Positions 1 to 10,805 of a stretch of 64,000 nucleotides of DNA are shown here, piece after piece; the first letter of the stretch is position 1, and every line of letters starts with the position of its first letter. Below the pieces are notes generated by a model. It did no database searches. It saw only the letters and a list, made by a program, of their open reading frames with translations, and was not told where the DNA came from. Both the position numbers and the translations under genes were made by a program. The DNA is taken from NCBI RefSeq assembly GCF_002077135.1, contig NZ_LDOS01000002.1, positions 1,513,865 to 1,577,864 on the forward strand, given 5' to 3'. Source of the DNA: Metallibacterium scheffleri (GTDB taxonomy: Bacteria; Pseudomonadota; Gammaproteobacteria; Xanthomonadales; Rhodanobacteraceae).

Positions 1-669
1 TGCCTCCAGCGGCGCGCTGCAGCGCGTGTCGGGGGCGGCGAATTTCTCCACCGGCATCGATTCGCCGGTGAGGCTGGACTGATTGACGAACAAGTCCTTG
101 GCCGCGAGCAGGCGCAAGTCCGCGGGGATCATGTCACCCGCGGTCAGGTGCACGACATCGCCCGGCACCAGATCCTCGATCGGCAGCTCGCCGCGACCAT
201 TGGGCAGATCCGGACGGCGTACCAGCGCGGTATTGCTGACCATGCTGCGCAGCGCCGCGACCGCGCGCGAGGATTTGCTTTCCTGCACATAGCCGACGAT
301 CACCGCCACGCTGACCATCACCGTCATGATGCCGGCGCCCACCGGATCGGAGGTCAGGATCGATACCACCGCCAGCGCCAGCAGCAGCAGGTTGAGCGGA
401 TTGACCACGCGCCGCGCGATCTCGACGAACCACGGCGCGCGGGATTCGCTACCGACCACGTTGCGGCCGAAAGTCTGCAGACGCGCCTCGACCTGCCCGG
501 CGTCCAGGCCTGCGATGCTGCTGTCGCCCGCGGCCAGCGCTGCATCGACGTCCAACCGCGCCAGGCCCAGCAGGCGCCGCGCCTGCGCCTGACTTTGCGC
601 GGAGGTGGACTTGCTGCGCGCGCCGGCACGCTCGGGAGTCAGGCCGATCAGGGACCACCGTGCCGCCAT
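1..669 (-). CDS. mgtA: Mg2+-transporting P-type ATPase, N-terminal part (cut by window edge)
   Basis: The reading frame is open from an ATG at 669 to the window edge, giving 223 residues of a protein whose family is near 900. It shows the N-terminal cytoplasmic region, a first membrane pair (about residues 78-112, containing NPLNLLLLALAVVSIL) and the start of the actuator domain with the dephosphorylation motif SLTGES near residue 205. A motif like FVEIARRVVNPLN before TM1 is typical of the MgtA/MgtB group, which imports Mg2+ across the inner membrane using ATP. The phosphorylation site DKTGT and the pore helices lie outside the window, so the ion specificity is inferred from the N-terminal half only. 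It follows lpxK on the same strand after a 197-bp gap, so it probably has its own promoter. Confidence 0.8.
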   Translation of the reverse strand, partial: MAARWSLIGLTPERAGARSKSTSAQSQAQARRLLGLARLDVDAALAAGDSSIAGLDAGQVEARLQTFGRNVVGSESRAPWFVEIARRVVNPLNLLLLALAVVSILTSDPVGAGIMTVMVSVAVIVGYVQESKSSRAVAALRSMVSNTALVRRPDLPNGRGELPIEDLVPGDVVHLTAGDMIPADLRLLAAKDLFVNQSSLTGESMPVEKFAAPDTRCSAPLEA

Positions 670-866
670 GCCGCCTCCGCAACAATCAACGTCCGGCTGC
701 AAGACAGCCGCACCACGGAGTCATCAGGAGTCAGACTCCGCCAAGACCAACCCCACGCGGGAAGGCTGGCGGATGCCGGCTCAAGCGCGCGGGAGCAACA
801 ACAGGAGATTCAAGCAACTGCCCGGTTCCACGCGAATGCGCGCTCTGCCACCATGCCGCGTGGAGT

Positions 867-1871
867 CTAGCGAGGCTGGCTGACGCGAGGCAACGACAGA
901 ACGGTGACAGCCGCGAGCCGCTGCAGCAGCGCGATGACGAAACCGGGCGGCAACTGCGCGCGCACCGGCAGCGCCCACCAGTGCCGGCGCGCGAAAGCAA
1001 CGCACTTGACCGCGTCCTTCTCGGTCATCAGCAGCGGCAAGGCGCCGTCATCAAAAGCAAAATCCGCCGCTACGTAAGCGTGATGATCGGCGAAGGCATG
1101 CTCGTGCACGCGGTAGCCCAGTGCACGCAGGGTGGCAAAGAACCGCGCCGGATCACCGATGCCGGCAATGGCGTGGACCTCGGCGCCCGGCGGCGGCGCA
1201 GCCGCGCCGGCCGCTAGCGCATACGGCGTCCCGGCTTGCAACGACATCGGCACTTCGCCCGGCTGCGCTGCGCCGCCGTTGCACACCACGAAATCCACGC
1301 CGGCCAGGCGCGTCGCCGGTTCGCGCAGCGGGCCCGCGGGCAGCAGCCGCCCATTGCCGAAACGGCGCACGCCGTCGATCACGCACACCTCGATGTCGCG
1401 CCCCAGCGCGCGGTGCTGCAGTCCATCGTCACTGAGGATCACGTCCACGCCCCGCGCCAGCAGCAGTCGCGCCGCGTCCGCGCGCCGCGCACCCACCGCC
1501 ACCGGCACCTGGCCGCGCCGCTGCAGCAGCAGCGGCTCGTCACCCACACGCGCTGCCGTATCGGCGGCGGCAAGCAGGTGCGGCGTGCGCTGCATGCCGC
1601 CATAGCCGCGGCTGACCACACCCGGATGCCAGCCGGCCGCGTGCAAGGACTCGATCAGCGCCAGCGTCAGCGGGGTCTTGCCGCTGCCGCCGACGCCGAG
1701 ATTGCCGATCACGATCACCGGTACCGGCAGGCGCTGTATCCGGCGCAAACCCAGCGCGTAACGCGCATGATCGATCAGCCGCAACAGCCGATACAGCGGC
1801 ACCAGCGACCGCGCCCAGCGCGGCACCGGCTGCGCGCCATACCAGAATGCCGGGGCTTGCCCGCGCGGCAT
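867..1871 (-). CDS. lpxK: Tetraacyldisaccharide 4'-kinase
   Basis: LpxK phosphorylates the 4' position of the lipid A disaccharide at the inner membrane (Raetz pathway). The 334-residue product has the family's usual length. It carries an N-terminal hydrophobic stretch, the P-loop GNLGVGGSGKTP near residue 57 and a conserved DDGLQH motif near residue 148 that holds the catalytic Asp. The ATG lies 3 nt after the msbA stop codon, so the two genes are almost certainly translated together, as in many gammaproteobacteria where MsbA flips the lipid whose synthesis LpxK helps complete. In Xanthomonas relatives kdsB often follows; here the next gene is an MgtA-type ATPase instead. Confidence 0.95.
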   Translation of the reverse strand: MPRGQAPAFWYGAQPVPRWARSLVPLYRLLRLIDHARYALGLRRIQRLPVPVIVIGNLGVGGSGKTPLTLALIESLHAAGWHPGVVSRGYGGMQRTPHLLAAADTAARVGDEPLLLQRRGQVPVAVGARRADAARLLLARGVDVILSDDGLQHRALGRDIEVCVIDGVRRFGNGRLLPAGPLREPATRLAGVDFVVCNGGAAQPGEVPMSLQAGTPYALAAGAAAPPPGAEVHAIAGIGDPARFFATLRALGYRVHEHAFADHHAYVAADFAFDDGALPLLMTEKDAVKCVAFARRHWWALPVRAQLPPGFVIALLQRLAAVTVLSLPRVSQPR

Positions 1872-1874
1872 GGC

Positions 1875-3643
<1,769 letters not shown>

Positions 3644-3644
<1 letters not shown>

Positions 3645-4069
3645 CAATGCGCGCCCTGACGCGGCGTCGTGGCCAGCGCCAGATGGGTGAAGCCGAGGCG
3701 ACCCAGCGCGTCCATCGCGGTCACCACCGACTGGTTGGGCGACTCGGCGTCGGCGCGCAGGATCACGCTGCGTGTGCGATCGCTGCCCACGGCCCCGACG
3801 ATGGCCTGCTGCAGCGCGCGTTCGCCGTCGCCCTGCACCGGCGTGTTGCCGATGGCGTAACGACCGGCGCGGTCGATGACGATCACCAGCGCATCCGCGC
3901 TGGGCGCGCTCGGCGTGGCGCTGGATGTGGGCAGGCTGACCTTCATGTGCGTCTGCTGCACGAAGGTCGTGGTCAGCACGAAGAACATCAGCAGGGTCAG
4001 CAGCACGTCGATCAGCGAGATCACGTTGATCTCGAAGTCGTCGTGACGCTGTGCCGTGGTGATGCGCAT
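3644..4069 (-). CDS. exbD: ExbD/TolR-family proton-channel subunit
   Basis: The 141-residue protein has a short cytoplasmic N-terminus, one transmembrane helix at about 13-36 with the conserved protonatable Asp at position 21 (ISLIDVLLTLLMFFVL), and a periplasmic C-terminal domain. With ExbB it forms an inner-membrane channel that converts proton motive force into movement of a partner such as TonB. No tonB or receptor gene is nearby. The exbB stop and exbD start are separated, in transcription order, by the exbD gene lying just downstream of exbB. Genes of this pair next to msbA-lpxK are common in Xanthomonads, but the physiological partner there is not evident from sequence. Confidence 0.88.
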
Positions 4070-4072
4070 CGC

Positions 4073-4777
4073 TCAACGCTCCGCCGGCGCCGGCGCAACG
4101 CGCGCGCGCGTGGCGGACTTGGCGGGCGCGCGCGCGCTGCTGGCGGCAGATGCCGGCGTGGTCGCGGGCGGCGCGCCGGGCGCGTCGAGCTCATCGAGCA
4201 GGCGCGCGGCCTCCTGCTCCATGCTCACCGCGTAGCCGTCGATGCGACTGCGGAAATAGCGGTGAAACACGTACGCCGGGATCGCCACGACGAGGCCGGT
4301 CGCGGTGCAGATCAATGCCTCGCCGATACCGCCGGCCATCTTGGTCGGATCGCCGGCGCCGTGGACCATCACCGCCAGGAACATCCTGATCAAGCCGATG
4401 ACCGTGCCCAGCAAGCCCAGCAGCGGCGCGATCAGCGCGATCGTGCCGAGGGTATTGAGATAACGCCCCATGCGGTGCACGACGTGACGCCCGGTGTCCT
4501 CCAGGCGTTCCTTGATCAGCTCGCGCGGCCTGCCGCGCACGCGCACCGCGGCGGCCAGCAACTGGCCCAGCGGCGAACCAGCGGCCAGCGCGTCGATGTG
4601 CGCAGGGTCGAGCTTGGCCGCGCGCGCCCAGACGCGCACCTGCACGCCCAGGTCCGGCGGCAGCACGGCGCCGCGGCGCAGCGTCCAGAACCGCTCGAGG
4701 ATGATGGCCAGGGCCAGCGCCGAGGTCAGCAGGATCGGCAGCATCGGCCAGCCACCGGCAATCAGGATATCGAACAC
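4073..4777 (-). CDS. exbB: ExbB/MotA/TolQ-family proton channel
   Basis: The 234-residue product has a first membrane helix near the N-terminus (GGWPMLPILLTSALALAIIL), a long cytoplasmic loop, and two further helices (about 140-165 and 178-205) with the family signature around NTLGTIALIAPLLGLLGTVIG. It pairs with the ExbD encoded 3 nt downstream. The start is taken as GTG at 4777, because the residues before it match no family member and come from a region overlapping comEC in another frame; the next in-frame ATG (4744) would cut into the first helix. The C-terminus is an Ala/Pro-rich tail. The gene begins 73 nt after comEC. Confidence 0.87.
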   Translation of the reverse strand: MFDILIAGGWPMLPILLTSALALAIILERFWTLRRGAVLPPDLGVQVRVWARAAKLDPAHIDALAAGSPLGQLLAAAVRVRGRPRELIKERLEDTGRHVVHRMGRYLNTLGTIALIAPLLGLLGTVIGLIRMFLAVMVHGAGDPTKMAGGIGEALICTATGLVVAIPAYVFHRYFRSRIDGYAVSMEQEAARLLDELDAPGAPPATTPASAASSARAPAKSATRARVAPAPAER

Positions 4778-4850
4778 GCGCGTGATTCTCGTGCGACAAC
4801 AGGCGGGCCGGATGATAACAGCGCCGCGGCGTGCTTCCGTGGCCGGCGCC

Positions 4851-7229
4851 TCACTCGCGCCACCAACGCGGGGCATCCTCCCGGCTGAGCATGAGGTGCG
4901 GCCCATCCGCGCGCATGTCCACGCGCAGGGCGCCGTGATCCGCGGTGTTGAACAGCGGTACGCCACGCACGCGCAGGCGCGCCAGCACGTCTGGATGCGG
5001 ATGTCCGTAGCTGCTGCGGTAACCCGCCGAGACCAGCGCCAGGCGCGGACGCAGCGCATCCAGCAGCGCATCGGTGCTGCTGAAGCGACTGCCGTGGTGC
5101 GCCAGCAGTAACACCAGCGGCTGCGACGCGTGGCCGGTCATCGGCCCATCCTGCGCCAGTGCGCGCTCGCTGCGCGCGCCGATGTCGCCACTCAGCAGCA
5201 GCGTGCCGCCACGCCCGCGCACAGCCAGCACGCAAGAGGATTCGTTGCCACTGACCGCGCCGCCGCGGCGCGGATGCAGCACGCTAAACTCGACTTCGTC
5301 CCATATCCAGCGTTGCCCACGCACACAGGGCAGCAGCGGCAGGCCGACGCGTTCCGGCTCGCTGCCTTGCAACAGTGCGTGCGGGTAGGCCGCCAGCACC
5401 GCGCGTGCGCCGCCAGCATGATCGGCATCGCCATGACCGATCAGCAGTCGATCGAGTCGCTGCACACCCAGCGCCCGCAGGCTGGGCACCACCGCGGCTT
5501 CACCCAGATCGAAGCCCGAGCGATAACGGGGTCCGGCGTCATACAGCAGCGCGTGCCGTGGTGTTCGCAGCAGCACCGCCGAGCCCTGTCCCACGTCCAG
5601 CACCCAAGCCTGGAAATCTCCGCGCGCGGGCCTCTCCAGCGATGGCCACAACAATGGCAGCAGCAGCGGCAATCCGAGCACGCGCGCGGGCACTCCACGC
5701 GGCGCCAGCATCCACAGCACGCCGATGCACGCCAGCACGAACGCGCCGGCGCCCGCCCATGGCAGCCACGCCAGAGCCCACGGCCACGCCGCCATGTGCT
5801 GCAGCAGATCCCACTGCGCGCGCATCAGCCAAGCCGCGAAGCGCGTCAGCGCGACCCCGCCGGGCGCTCCGCTGACCAGCAGCAGACTGGCCACAAGCGT
5901 GATGGGCACAATGATGAAGCCCATCAGCGGCACCGCGACCAGATTGGCCAGCGGGCCAACGCGCGAGGCCTGTCCGAACAGCAGCACGGTCAAGGGCAGC
6001 AGCGCCAGCGCCATCACCCCCTGTGCCAGCCCCAACTCGGCCAGCCACGCGCGCCAGCCGCGTCCCGGCTGCAGCGCGTACACCAGCAGCGCCACCCCGG
6101 CGAAGGACAGCCAGAAGCCCGCGCCCAGCACCGCCAGGGGATCGAACACCAACACGGCCAGCAGCGCCAGCGCCAGTGTCTGCATGCCGCCCACGCCGCG
6201 CCGACGCGTGCTCGCCCAGGCCACCACCGCGATCATCAGCAGCGTACGTACCGTGGGCAGGCCATAGCCGGCGAGCGCGCCATAGGCCCACGCGGCGGCC
6301 AGTGCCACCGGTGCGGCCAGCACGCGCCGCGGCCAGTGCAGCAATACGCGCGGCCATAGCCAGGTGAATGCATAGACCAACAGCGCGCCGGCGATGCCGG
6401 CCAGACCCACGTGCAGACCCGAGATCGCGATCAGATGACCGACGCCGGTGGCGCGCAGCACGCGCCAGTGTGCCTCGCCGAGTCCACGCTGATCGCCCAC
6501 GGCCAGCGCCTGCAGCAGCGGCGTGGCGCGGTCGCCCGCGGGCAGCGCGGCGGCAATGGCCGCGGCGATGCGTGCGCGCATCGCGTCCACGCACACCGGC
6601 GCGCCGCCCAGTTGGCGTGCCCTGCGCGCATCGCGTACATAACCGGTGGCGATCAGCCCATTCAAGGCCGCCTGGCGCTCGCTGTCGTAGCCACCGGGAT
6701 TGACCTGCCCGTGCGGACGCTTGAGTCGCACCGTCAACTGCCAGCGCTGACAGGGCGTCACTGCCTGCGCGGCACCAAACCAGCTCAGCCGCACGCGACC
6801 ATGCAACGGCAGGGCGCGGCCAGCGCGGCTGGCATGCTCGATTGCCAGGTCGAAACGCTGCGCGTCGGCAGCGGCTTCGGGCAAGCCGACCACGCGACCT
6901 TCGATGTGCAGGTCCTGGCCTTGCAGTTGCGGCGGCAGGCGCGCATGCAAGACCAGCGTGGCCATGCCGGCAGTCCATGCGAAAGCCAGCAACAGCACGC
7001 CGAGCAGGCGCAGGCGCGACATGCGCAAAAGCAATGACAGGATCAAGCCCGACAACGCGCAGGCCAGCACCATCCATGGCGGCGGCAGGTGCGGCAACAG
7101 CGCCGCGCCGACCACACCGGCCAGTGCCGCCAATGCGTGCGTGGCGCCAAGGCCGGTGCTGCGCTGCGCCCGTGCCCAGCGCGCCCAGGCCGCGCCGGCA
7201 TCGCGCCCGAGCGCGCGGATGGCGACCAT
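4851..7229 (-). CDS. comEC: DNA-uptake channel ComEC/Rec2
   Basis: The predicted 792-residue inner-membrane protein has three parts: an N-terminal hydrophobic and OB-like region (DUF4131 type, about 1-200), the polytopic Competence domain (about 210-510) and a C-terminal metallo-beta-lactamase-like domain with GHGDADHAGG and later AHHGSRFSS. In naturally competent bacteria ComEC moves single-stranded DNA across the inner membrane, and the lactamase-fold domain is proposed to degrade the other strand. The His/Asp metal motif looks intact. The ATG at 7229 (MVAIRALGR) lies 44 nt after the lolD stop; the frame extends further upstream, but only as out-of-frame lolD sequence. Full length suggests that the organism may be transformable. 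Confidence 0.93.
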   Translation of the reverse strand: MVAIRALGRDAGAAWARWARAQRSTGLGATHALAALAGVVGAALLPHLPPPWMVLACALSGLILSLLLRMSRLRLLGVLLLAFAWTAGMATLVLHARLPPQLQGQDLHIEGRVVGLPEAAADAQRFDLAIEHASRAGRALPLHGRVRLSWFGAAQAVTPCQRWQLTVRLKRPHGQVNPGGYDSERQAALNGLIATGYVRDARRARQLGGAPVCVDAMRARIAAAIAAALPAGDRATPLLQALAVGDQRGLGEAHWRVLRATGVGHLIAISGLHVGLAGIAGALLVYAFTWLWPRVLLHWPRRVLAAPVALAAAWAYGALAGYGLPTVRTLLMIAVVAWASTRRRGVGGMQTLALALLAVLVFDPLAVLGAGFWLSFAGVALLVYALQPGRGWRAWLAELGLAQGVMALALLPLTVLLFGQASRVGPLANLVAVPLMGFIIVPITLVASLLLVSGAPGGVALTRFAAWLMRAQWDLLQHMAAWPWALAWLPWAGAGAFVLACIGVLWMLAPRGVPARVLGLPLLLPLLWPSLERPARGDFQAWVLDVGQGSAVLLRTPRHALLYDAGPRYRSGFDLGEAAVVPSLRALGVQRLDRLLIGHGDADHAGGARAVLAAYPHALLQGSEPERVGLPLLPCVRGQRWIWDEVEFSVLHPRRGGAVSGNESSCVLAVRGRGGTLLLSGDIGARSERALAQDGPMTGHASQPLVLLLAHHGSRFSSTDALLDALRPRLALVSAGYRSSYGHPHPDVLARLRVRGVPLFNTADHGALRVDMRADGPHLMLSREDAPRWWRE

Positions 7230-7273
7230 CGTCGTGATCCCTGCGACGCGAGCGCTTCCCTGCGGCACGGCGG

Positions 7274-8020
7274 CTATCCCGCGCGCATCTCGGCGAGGCG
7301 TCCGCCGGTCATTTCCAGCACGCGGTCCATGCGCGCAGCGAGGCGACTGTCGTGCGTGGCCAGCAACAACGCCGTGCCCGATTCGCGATTCAGCTCCAGC
7401 ATCAGCTCGTACACGCCGCGCGCGGTGCGCTCGTCGAGATTGCCGGTGGGCTCGTCGCCCAGCACGCACAGCGGCTTGGTGACCAGCGCGCGCGCCACCG
7501 CGCAGCGCTGACGCTCGCCGCCGGACAGCTCGCCCGGCTTGTGCTGCAGGCGATGCCCCAACCCCACGCGCTGCAGCAGCGCCGCCGCCTGATCGTGCGC
7601 GTCGCTGACCGCATCGCCGCGAATCAACAGCGGAAACGCAACGTTCTCGACCGCGCTGAACTCGGGCAACAGGTGATGAAACTGATAGATGAATCCCAGC
7701 GCTTCGTTGCGCAGGCGCCCGCGCGCGGCATCGCCGAGCGCGGAAAACCTGCGCCCGGCCAGCACCACCTCACCTGCAGTGGGCGTGTCCAGTCCGCCGA
7801 GCAAGTGCAGCAGCGTGCTCTTGCCCGCGCCCGAGGCGCCGATCACGGCGACACTCTCGCCGCGGCACACGGCCAGATCGATGCCCAGCAGCACCTCGGT
7901 GCGCAGCTTGCCTTCCGCGTAGGTCTTGGTCAGACCTTCGGCGCGCAGCACGGCATCCACCACGGGCACAGTGGCGACGACGCTGGCGGCAGCTGCCGCG
8001 TCACGCGCGAGCTCATTCAT
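7274..8020 (-). CDS. lolD: Lipoprotein-releasing ABC ATPase LolD
   Basis: LolD powers extraction of outer-membrane lipoproteins from the inner membrane for transfer to LolA. The 248-residue ATPase has Walker [11 protein letters not shown]-loop [11 protein letters not shown], signature LSGGERQR, Walker [12 protein letters not shown] and the H-loop ATHDSRL. The [12 protein letters not shown] segment is characteristic of LolD as opposed to other MacB-like ATPases. The ATG at 8020 overlaps the last 8 nt of lolC, which implies translational coupling. An extension of about 30 residues before the ATPase core is longer than in E. coli. Confidence 0.95.
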   Translation of the reverse strand: MNELARDAAAAASVVATVPVVDAVLRAEGLTKTYAEGKLRTEVLLGIDLAVCRGESVAVIGASGAGKSTLLHLLGGLDTPTAGEVVLAGRRFSALGDAARGRLRNEALGFIYQFHHLLPEFSAVENVAFPLLIRGDAVSDAHDQAAALLQRVGLGHRLQHKPGELSGGERQRCAVARALVTKPLCVLGDEPTGNLDERTARGVYELMLELNRESGTALLLATHDSRLAARMDRVLEMTGGRLAEMRAG

Positions 8021-9251
8021 AGCGCAGCGCCTCCGCCGGCTGCGTGCGCGAGGCGCGCCACGCCGGATACAACGTGGCCAGCATCGAGAACACGAACGCC
8101 AGCAGCGCGATCCAGCCGACGTCACGCCACTCCAGGCGCGAGGGCAGATTGCTGATGTAGTAAACGTCCGGCGACAGAAACTGCACGTGGAACAGGGACT
8201 GGATGCCATCCACGATCGCCGGCAGATTGATCGACAGCAGCACGCCGCCAAGCACGCCCAGAGCGATGCCGATCAGGCCGCTGATCATGCCCTGCACCAC
8301 GAATACGCCCATCACCGTGCGCGGCGTGGCGCCCATGGTGCGCAGGATGGCGATGTCGGCCTGCTTGTCGGTGACCAGCATGACCAGCGTCGACACCAGA
8401 TTGAACGCCGCCACCGCGACGATCAGCGAGAGGATGATGAACATGACCTTCTTCTCCATGGCAATGGCCTTGAAGAAATTGGATTGGGTGTCCATCCACG
8501 TCGATACCGCGTACAGCCCGCCGAGTTTCTGCACCAATTCGCGGCCGACCTGATAGGCGAGAAACGGGTGATCGAGTTTGAGGCGGATGCCGGTCGGCCC
8601 GGATTGCTGATAAAGCTTTTCTGCATCCTGCATGTTGATTTCGGCGCGATTGGCAAAATCCGCATTTCCTGCTTCGAACAAGCCGCTGACGGTGAAGCTG
8701 CGCAAGCGCGGAATCGCACCGATCGGCGAGGCGGTGAAATTGGGCACGAACACCACCACGTGATCGCCCATGGTCACGCCCAGGCTCAAGGCCAGATTGC
8801 GCTCCAGCACGATGTTCCAACTTCCCGGCGTGAGGCTGGACAGGCTGCCCTGCACCATGTGCTGGCCAATGCTGGTGACCCTGGTTTCATAGGCGGGCAC
8901 AACGCCGCGGATGATCGCGCCTTGCGCGCGCTGGCCCTGCACGTAAGCCCCGTGCTCGACATACGGCGCGGCGGCCAGCACGTGTGGCAGCGCGTCGGCC
9001 ACGCGCACCGCGTGCGGCCAGTCGCGCACCGGGCCATCGACGCCGGAAATCGTGGTTTCGGCGACCATGCCGAGGATGCGGTCGCGCAGCTCGTGGTCGA
9101 AGCCGTTCATCACCGAGATCACCGCGATCAACGCGGTCACGCCCACGGCGATGCCCAGCATCGACACCATGGAAATGAACGAGATGAAACGGTTGCGGCG
9201 CTTGGCACGCGTATAGCGCAGGCCGATGAACAGGCTCAGTGGACGGAACAT
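8013..9251 (-). CDS. lolC: Lipoprotein-releasing permease LolC/LolE
   Basis: This 412-residue membrane subunit of the Lol exporter has an N-terminal helix ([23 protein letters not shown]), a large periplasmic domain (about 45-265) and three C-terminal helices in an FtsX domain. The N-terminal segment [16 protein letters not shown] is typical of LolC/E. Only one permease gene accompanies lolD here, so the complex could be a homodimer of a single hybrid (LolF-like) subunit. The alternative is that a second permease is encoded elsewhere. It starts 97 nt downstream of the ygfX stop. Confidence 0.93.
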   Translation of the reverse strand: MFRPLSLFIGLRYTRAKRRNRFISFISMVSMLGIAVGVTALIAVISVMNGFDHELRDRILGMVAETTISGVDGPVRDWPHAVRVADALPHVLAAAPYVEHGAYVQGQRAQGAIIRGVVPAYETRVTSIGQHMVQGSLSSLTPGSWNIVLERNLALSLGVTMGDHVVVFVPNFTASPIGAIPRLRSFTVSGLFEAGNADFANRAEINMQDAEKLYQQSGPTGIRLKLDHPFLAYQVGRELVQKLGGLYAVSTWMDTQSNFFKAIAMEKKVMFIILSLIVAVAAFNLVSTLVMLVTDKQADIAILRTMGATPRTVMGVFVVQGMISGLIGIALGVLGGVLLSINLPAIVDGIQSLFHVQFLSPDVYYISNLPSRLEWRDVGWIALLAFVFSMLATLYPAWRASRTQPAEALRYE

Positions 9252-9348
9252 GGACGGCTCATCGGGTTATCTCGGGGGGTGCGGAAATTGCGCCAGCGGG
9301 GCGCGCAGCGTGCACCAAGCCCGCGGCGCCGACAAGCGCGGCGCGGCC

Positions 9349-9774
9349 TCAGCGCGTGTGGGCTTGCGCCGACAGTCGCATGCGCAGCGCTCGATGCTGG
9401 TCGGCGTCAAGGCTGTCCGGCAGCAACCACAGCGTCGCGGCATGTGGGCGCGGGCCATCGCTCCAGACGAGACGCAGCACCAGCAGCGGGCCGAACACGC
9501 GCGCGGCGCGCCACTGCGCCGGCATGACATCGGCGCCACGCCAGATGCGCGCATCCTCGCGACCCAGCTCGAAGCTGCTGATTGGCGGCCTCAGCAAATG
9601 CCTCGCGGCAAGCGCAGCCAGCACCACGATCAGCCCGATGCCGGTGCCGCGCAGCGGCCAGGGAATATCCGCCAGCAGCAACGACAGCACGGCCAGTGCC
9701 GCAATCAGCATCAGCGCCAGCAGCAGGCTGGGCGATGCGCGCAGTTCAATGCGCAGCGCGGGCGCGGAAGTCAT
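9349..9774 (-). CDS. ygfX: YgfX (CptA)-like inner-membrane protein
   Basis: This small 141-residue protein has two closely spaced hydrophobic helices at about 15-35 and 40-60, followed by a soluble domain of about 80 residues rich in Trp and Leu (VFGPLLVLRLVW, ATLWLLPDSLD). It matches the layout of YgfX/CptA, which in enterobacteria is encoded with sdhE. Its start lies inside sdhE, giving a 29-nt overlap, and that conserved sdhE-ygfX pairing is the main reason for the call. YgfX has been reported as a toxin acting on cytoskeletal proteins with SdhE as partner. Whether that applies here is unknown, and a role linked to SdhE in respiration is equally possible. Confidence 0.75.
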   Translation of the reverse strand: MTSAPALRIELRASPSLLLALMLIAALAVLSLLLADIPWPLRGTGIGLIVVLAALAARHLLRPPISSFELGREDARIWRGADVMPAQWRAARVFGPLLVLRLVWSDGPRPHAATLWLLPDSLDADQHRALRMRLSAQAHTR

Positions 9775-10015
9775 CGATCAGCGCCTGCCAGTCGCTGCGC
9801 GGTGCCGCGCTGCGGCCCGTGCACCACGCCCACAAATCCGGGTCCTGCTGCTCGAGCAGTTCGGCGAACGCCGCGCGTTGCGCCGCACTCGCGCTGCGCC
9901 AGTGCGCATCCAGCCAGCCGCCCAGCAGCACGTCGAGCTCCTGCATGCCGCGCCGGCAGCGCCAGCGCAGACGGCCCAGTTGCGCTGCATCCGCAGGCGC
10001 CGCGGCCGCGCCCAT
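9746..10015 (-). CDS. sdhE: Succinate dehydrogenase FAD-assembly factor SdhE
   Basis: This 89-residue SdhE/YgfY/SDHAF2 protein assists covalent attachment of FAD to SdhA. The diagnostic RGxxE motif is present near the N-terminus as RRGMQELD, followed by the helical bundle ending in DPDLWAWCTG. The ATG is one base past the sdhB stop, so it is surely part of the sdh transcript. The N-terminal residues (MGAAAAPADAAQ) extend slightly beyond the E. coli protein. Confidence 0.92.
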   Translation of the reverse strand: MGAAAAPADAAQLGRLRWRCRRGMQELDVLLGGWLDAHWRSASAAQRAAFAELLEQQDPDLWAWCTGRSAAPRSDWQALIDDFRARAAH

Positions 10016-10016
10016 T

Positions 10017-10793
10017 TCAGCCGCGCCGCGCGACGATGAGTTTCTTGATCTCGGCGATGGCCAGCGCCGGGTTGAGACCCTTGGGGCAGGTCCGCGTGCA
10101 ATTCATGATGGTGTGACAGCGGTACAGGCGGAACGGGTCTTCCAGTTCGTCCAGACGCGTGCCCGTGTCCTCGTCGCGGCTGTCCACGATCCAGCGATAG
10201 GCCTGCAGCAGAATCGCCGGGCCGAGGTAACGGTCGCCGTTCCACCAGTAGCTCGGGCATGAGGTGCTGCAGCATGCGCACAGGATGCACTCGTACAGGC
10301 CGTCGAGTTTCCTGCGATCCTCCGGTGATTGCAGGCGCTCGCGGTCCGGCGCGGCGCTCTCGGTGCGCAACCAGGGACGCACTGCGGCGTGCTGGGCGTA
10401 GAAGTGGGTGAGGTCGGGCACCAGATCCTTGACCACCGGCATGTGCGGCAGCGGGTAGATGCTGATGTCGCCCTTGCACTCATCCAGACCCGTGGTGCAG
10501 GCCAGCGTGTTGACACCGTTGATGTTCATCGCGCACGAACCGCAAATACCCTCGCGGCAGGAACGGCGCAGGGTCAGCGTGGCGTCGATCTCGTTTTTGA
10601 TCTTCAGCAGCGCGTCCAGAACCATCGGCGAGCTGGAGACGTCGACTTCGAACGTGTCCAGGCGCGGGTTCTCGCCATCGTCCGGCGTCCAGCGGTAGAT
10701 GCGGAATGTACGCACCTGCTTGGCGCCGGCCGGCGCCGCGTGGTGCTTGCCCTTTTGCACCTTGGAGTTCCTGGGCAACGAGAATTCAGCCAT
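10017..10793 (-). CDS. sdhB: Succinate dehydrogenase iron-sulfur subunit
   Basis: SdhB carries electrons from the flavin in SdhA to quinone. The 258 residues show the ferredoxin-type [2Fe-2S] ligands in [19 protein letters not shown] and a downstream Cys, and then the [4Fe-4S] and [3Fe-4S] ligands in [12 protein letters not shown] and [14 protein letters not shown]. All expected cysteines are present. The N-terminus carries about 25 residues ([13 protein letters not shown]) not usual in E. coli SdhB but common in Xanthomonads. The gene follows sdhA by 12 nt. Confidence 0.97.
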   Translation of the reverse strand: MAEFSLPRNSKVQKGKHHAAPAGAKQVRTFRIYRWTPDDGENPRLDTFEVDVSSSPMVLDALLKIKNEIDATLTLRRSCREGICGSCAMNINGVNTLACTTGLDECKGDISIYPLPHMPVVKDLVPDLTHFYAQHAAVRPWLRTESAAPDRERLQSPEDRRKLDGLYECILCACCSTSCPSYWWNGDRYLGPAILLQAYRWIVDSRDEDTGTRLDELEDPFRLYRCHTIMNCTRTCPKGLNPALAIAEIKKLIVARRG

Positions 10794-10805
10794 GACTGCG
10801 ATTCC

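Noticed and set aside
3645-4076. Upstream extension of the msbA frame
   Set aside because: The extra residues are out-of-frame exbD sequence. The ATG overlapping the exbD stop gives the normal MsbA N-terminus.
5130-6359. A 409-codon plus-strand frame within comEC
   Set aside because: It is Gln/His/Arg-rich low-complexity antisense sequence to an intact ComEC.
7230-7469. Upstream extension of the comEC frame
   Set aside because: The 80 added residues derive from lolD in another frame and match nothing in ComEC.
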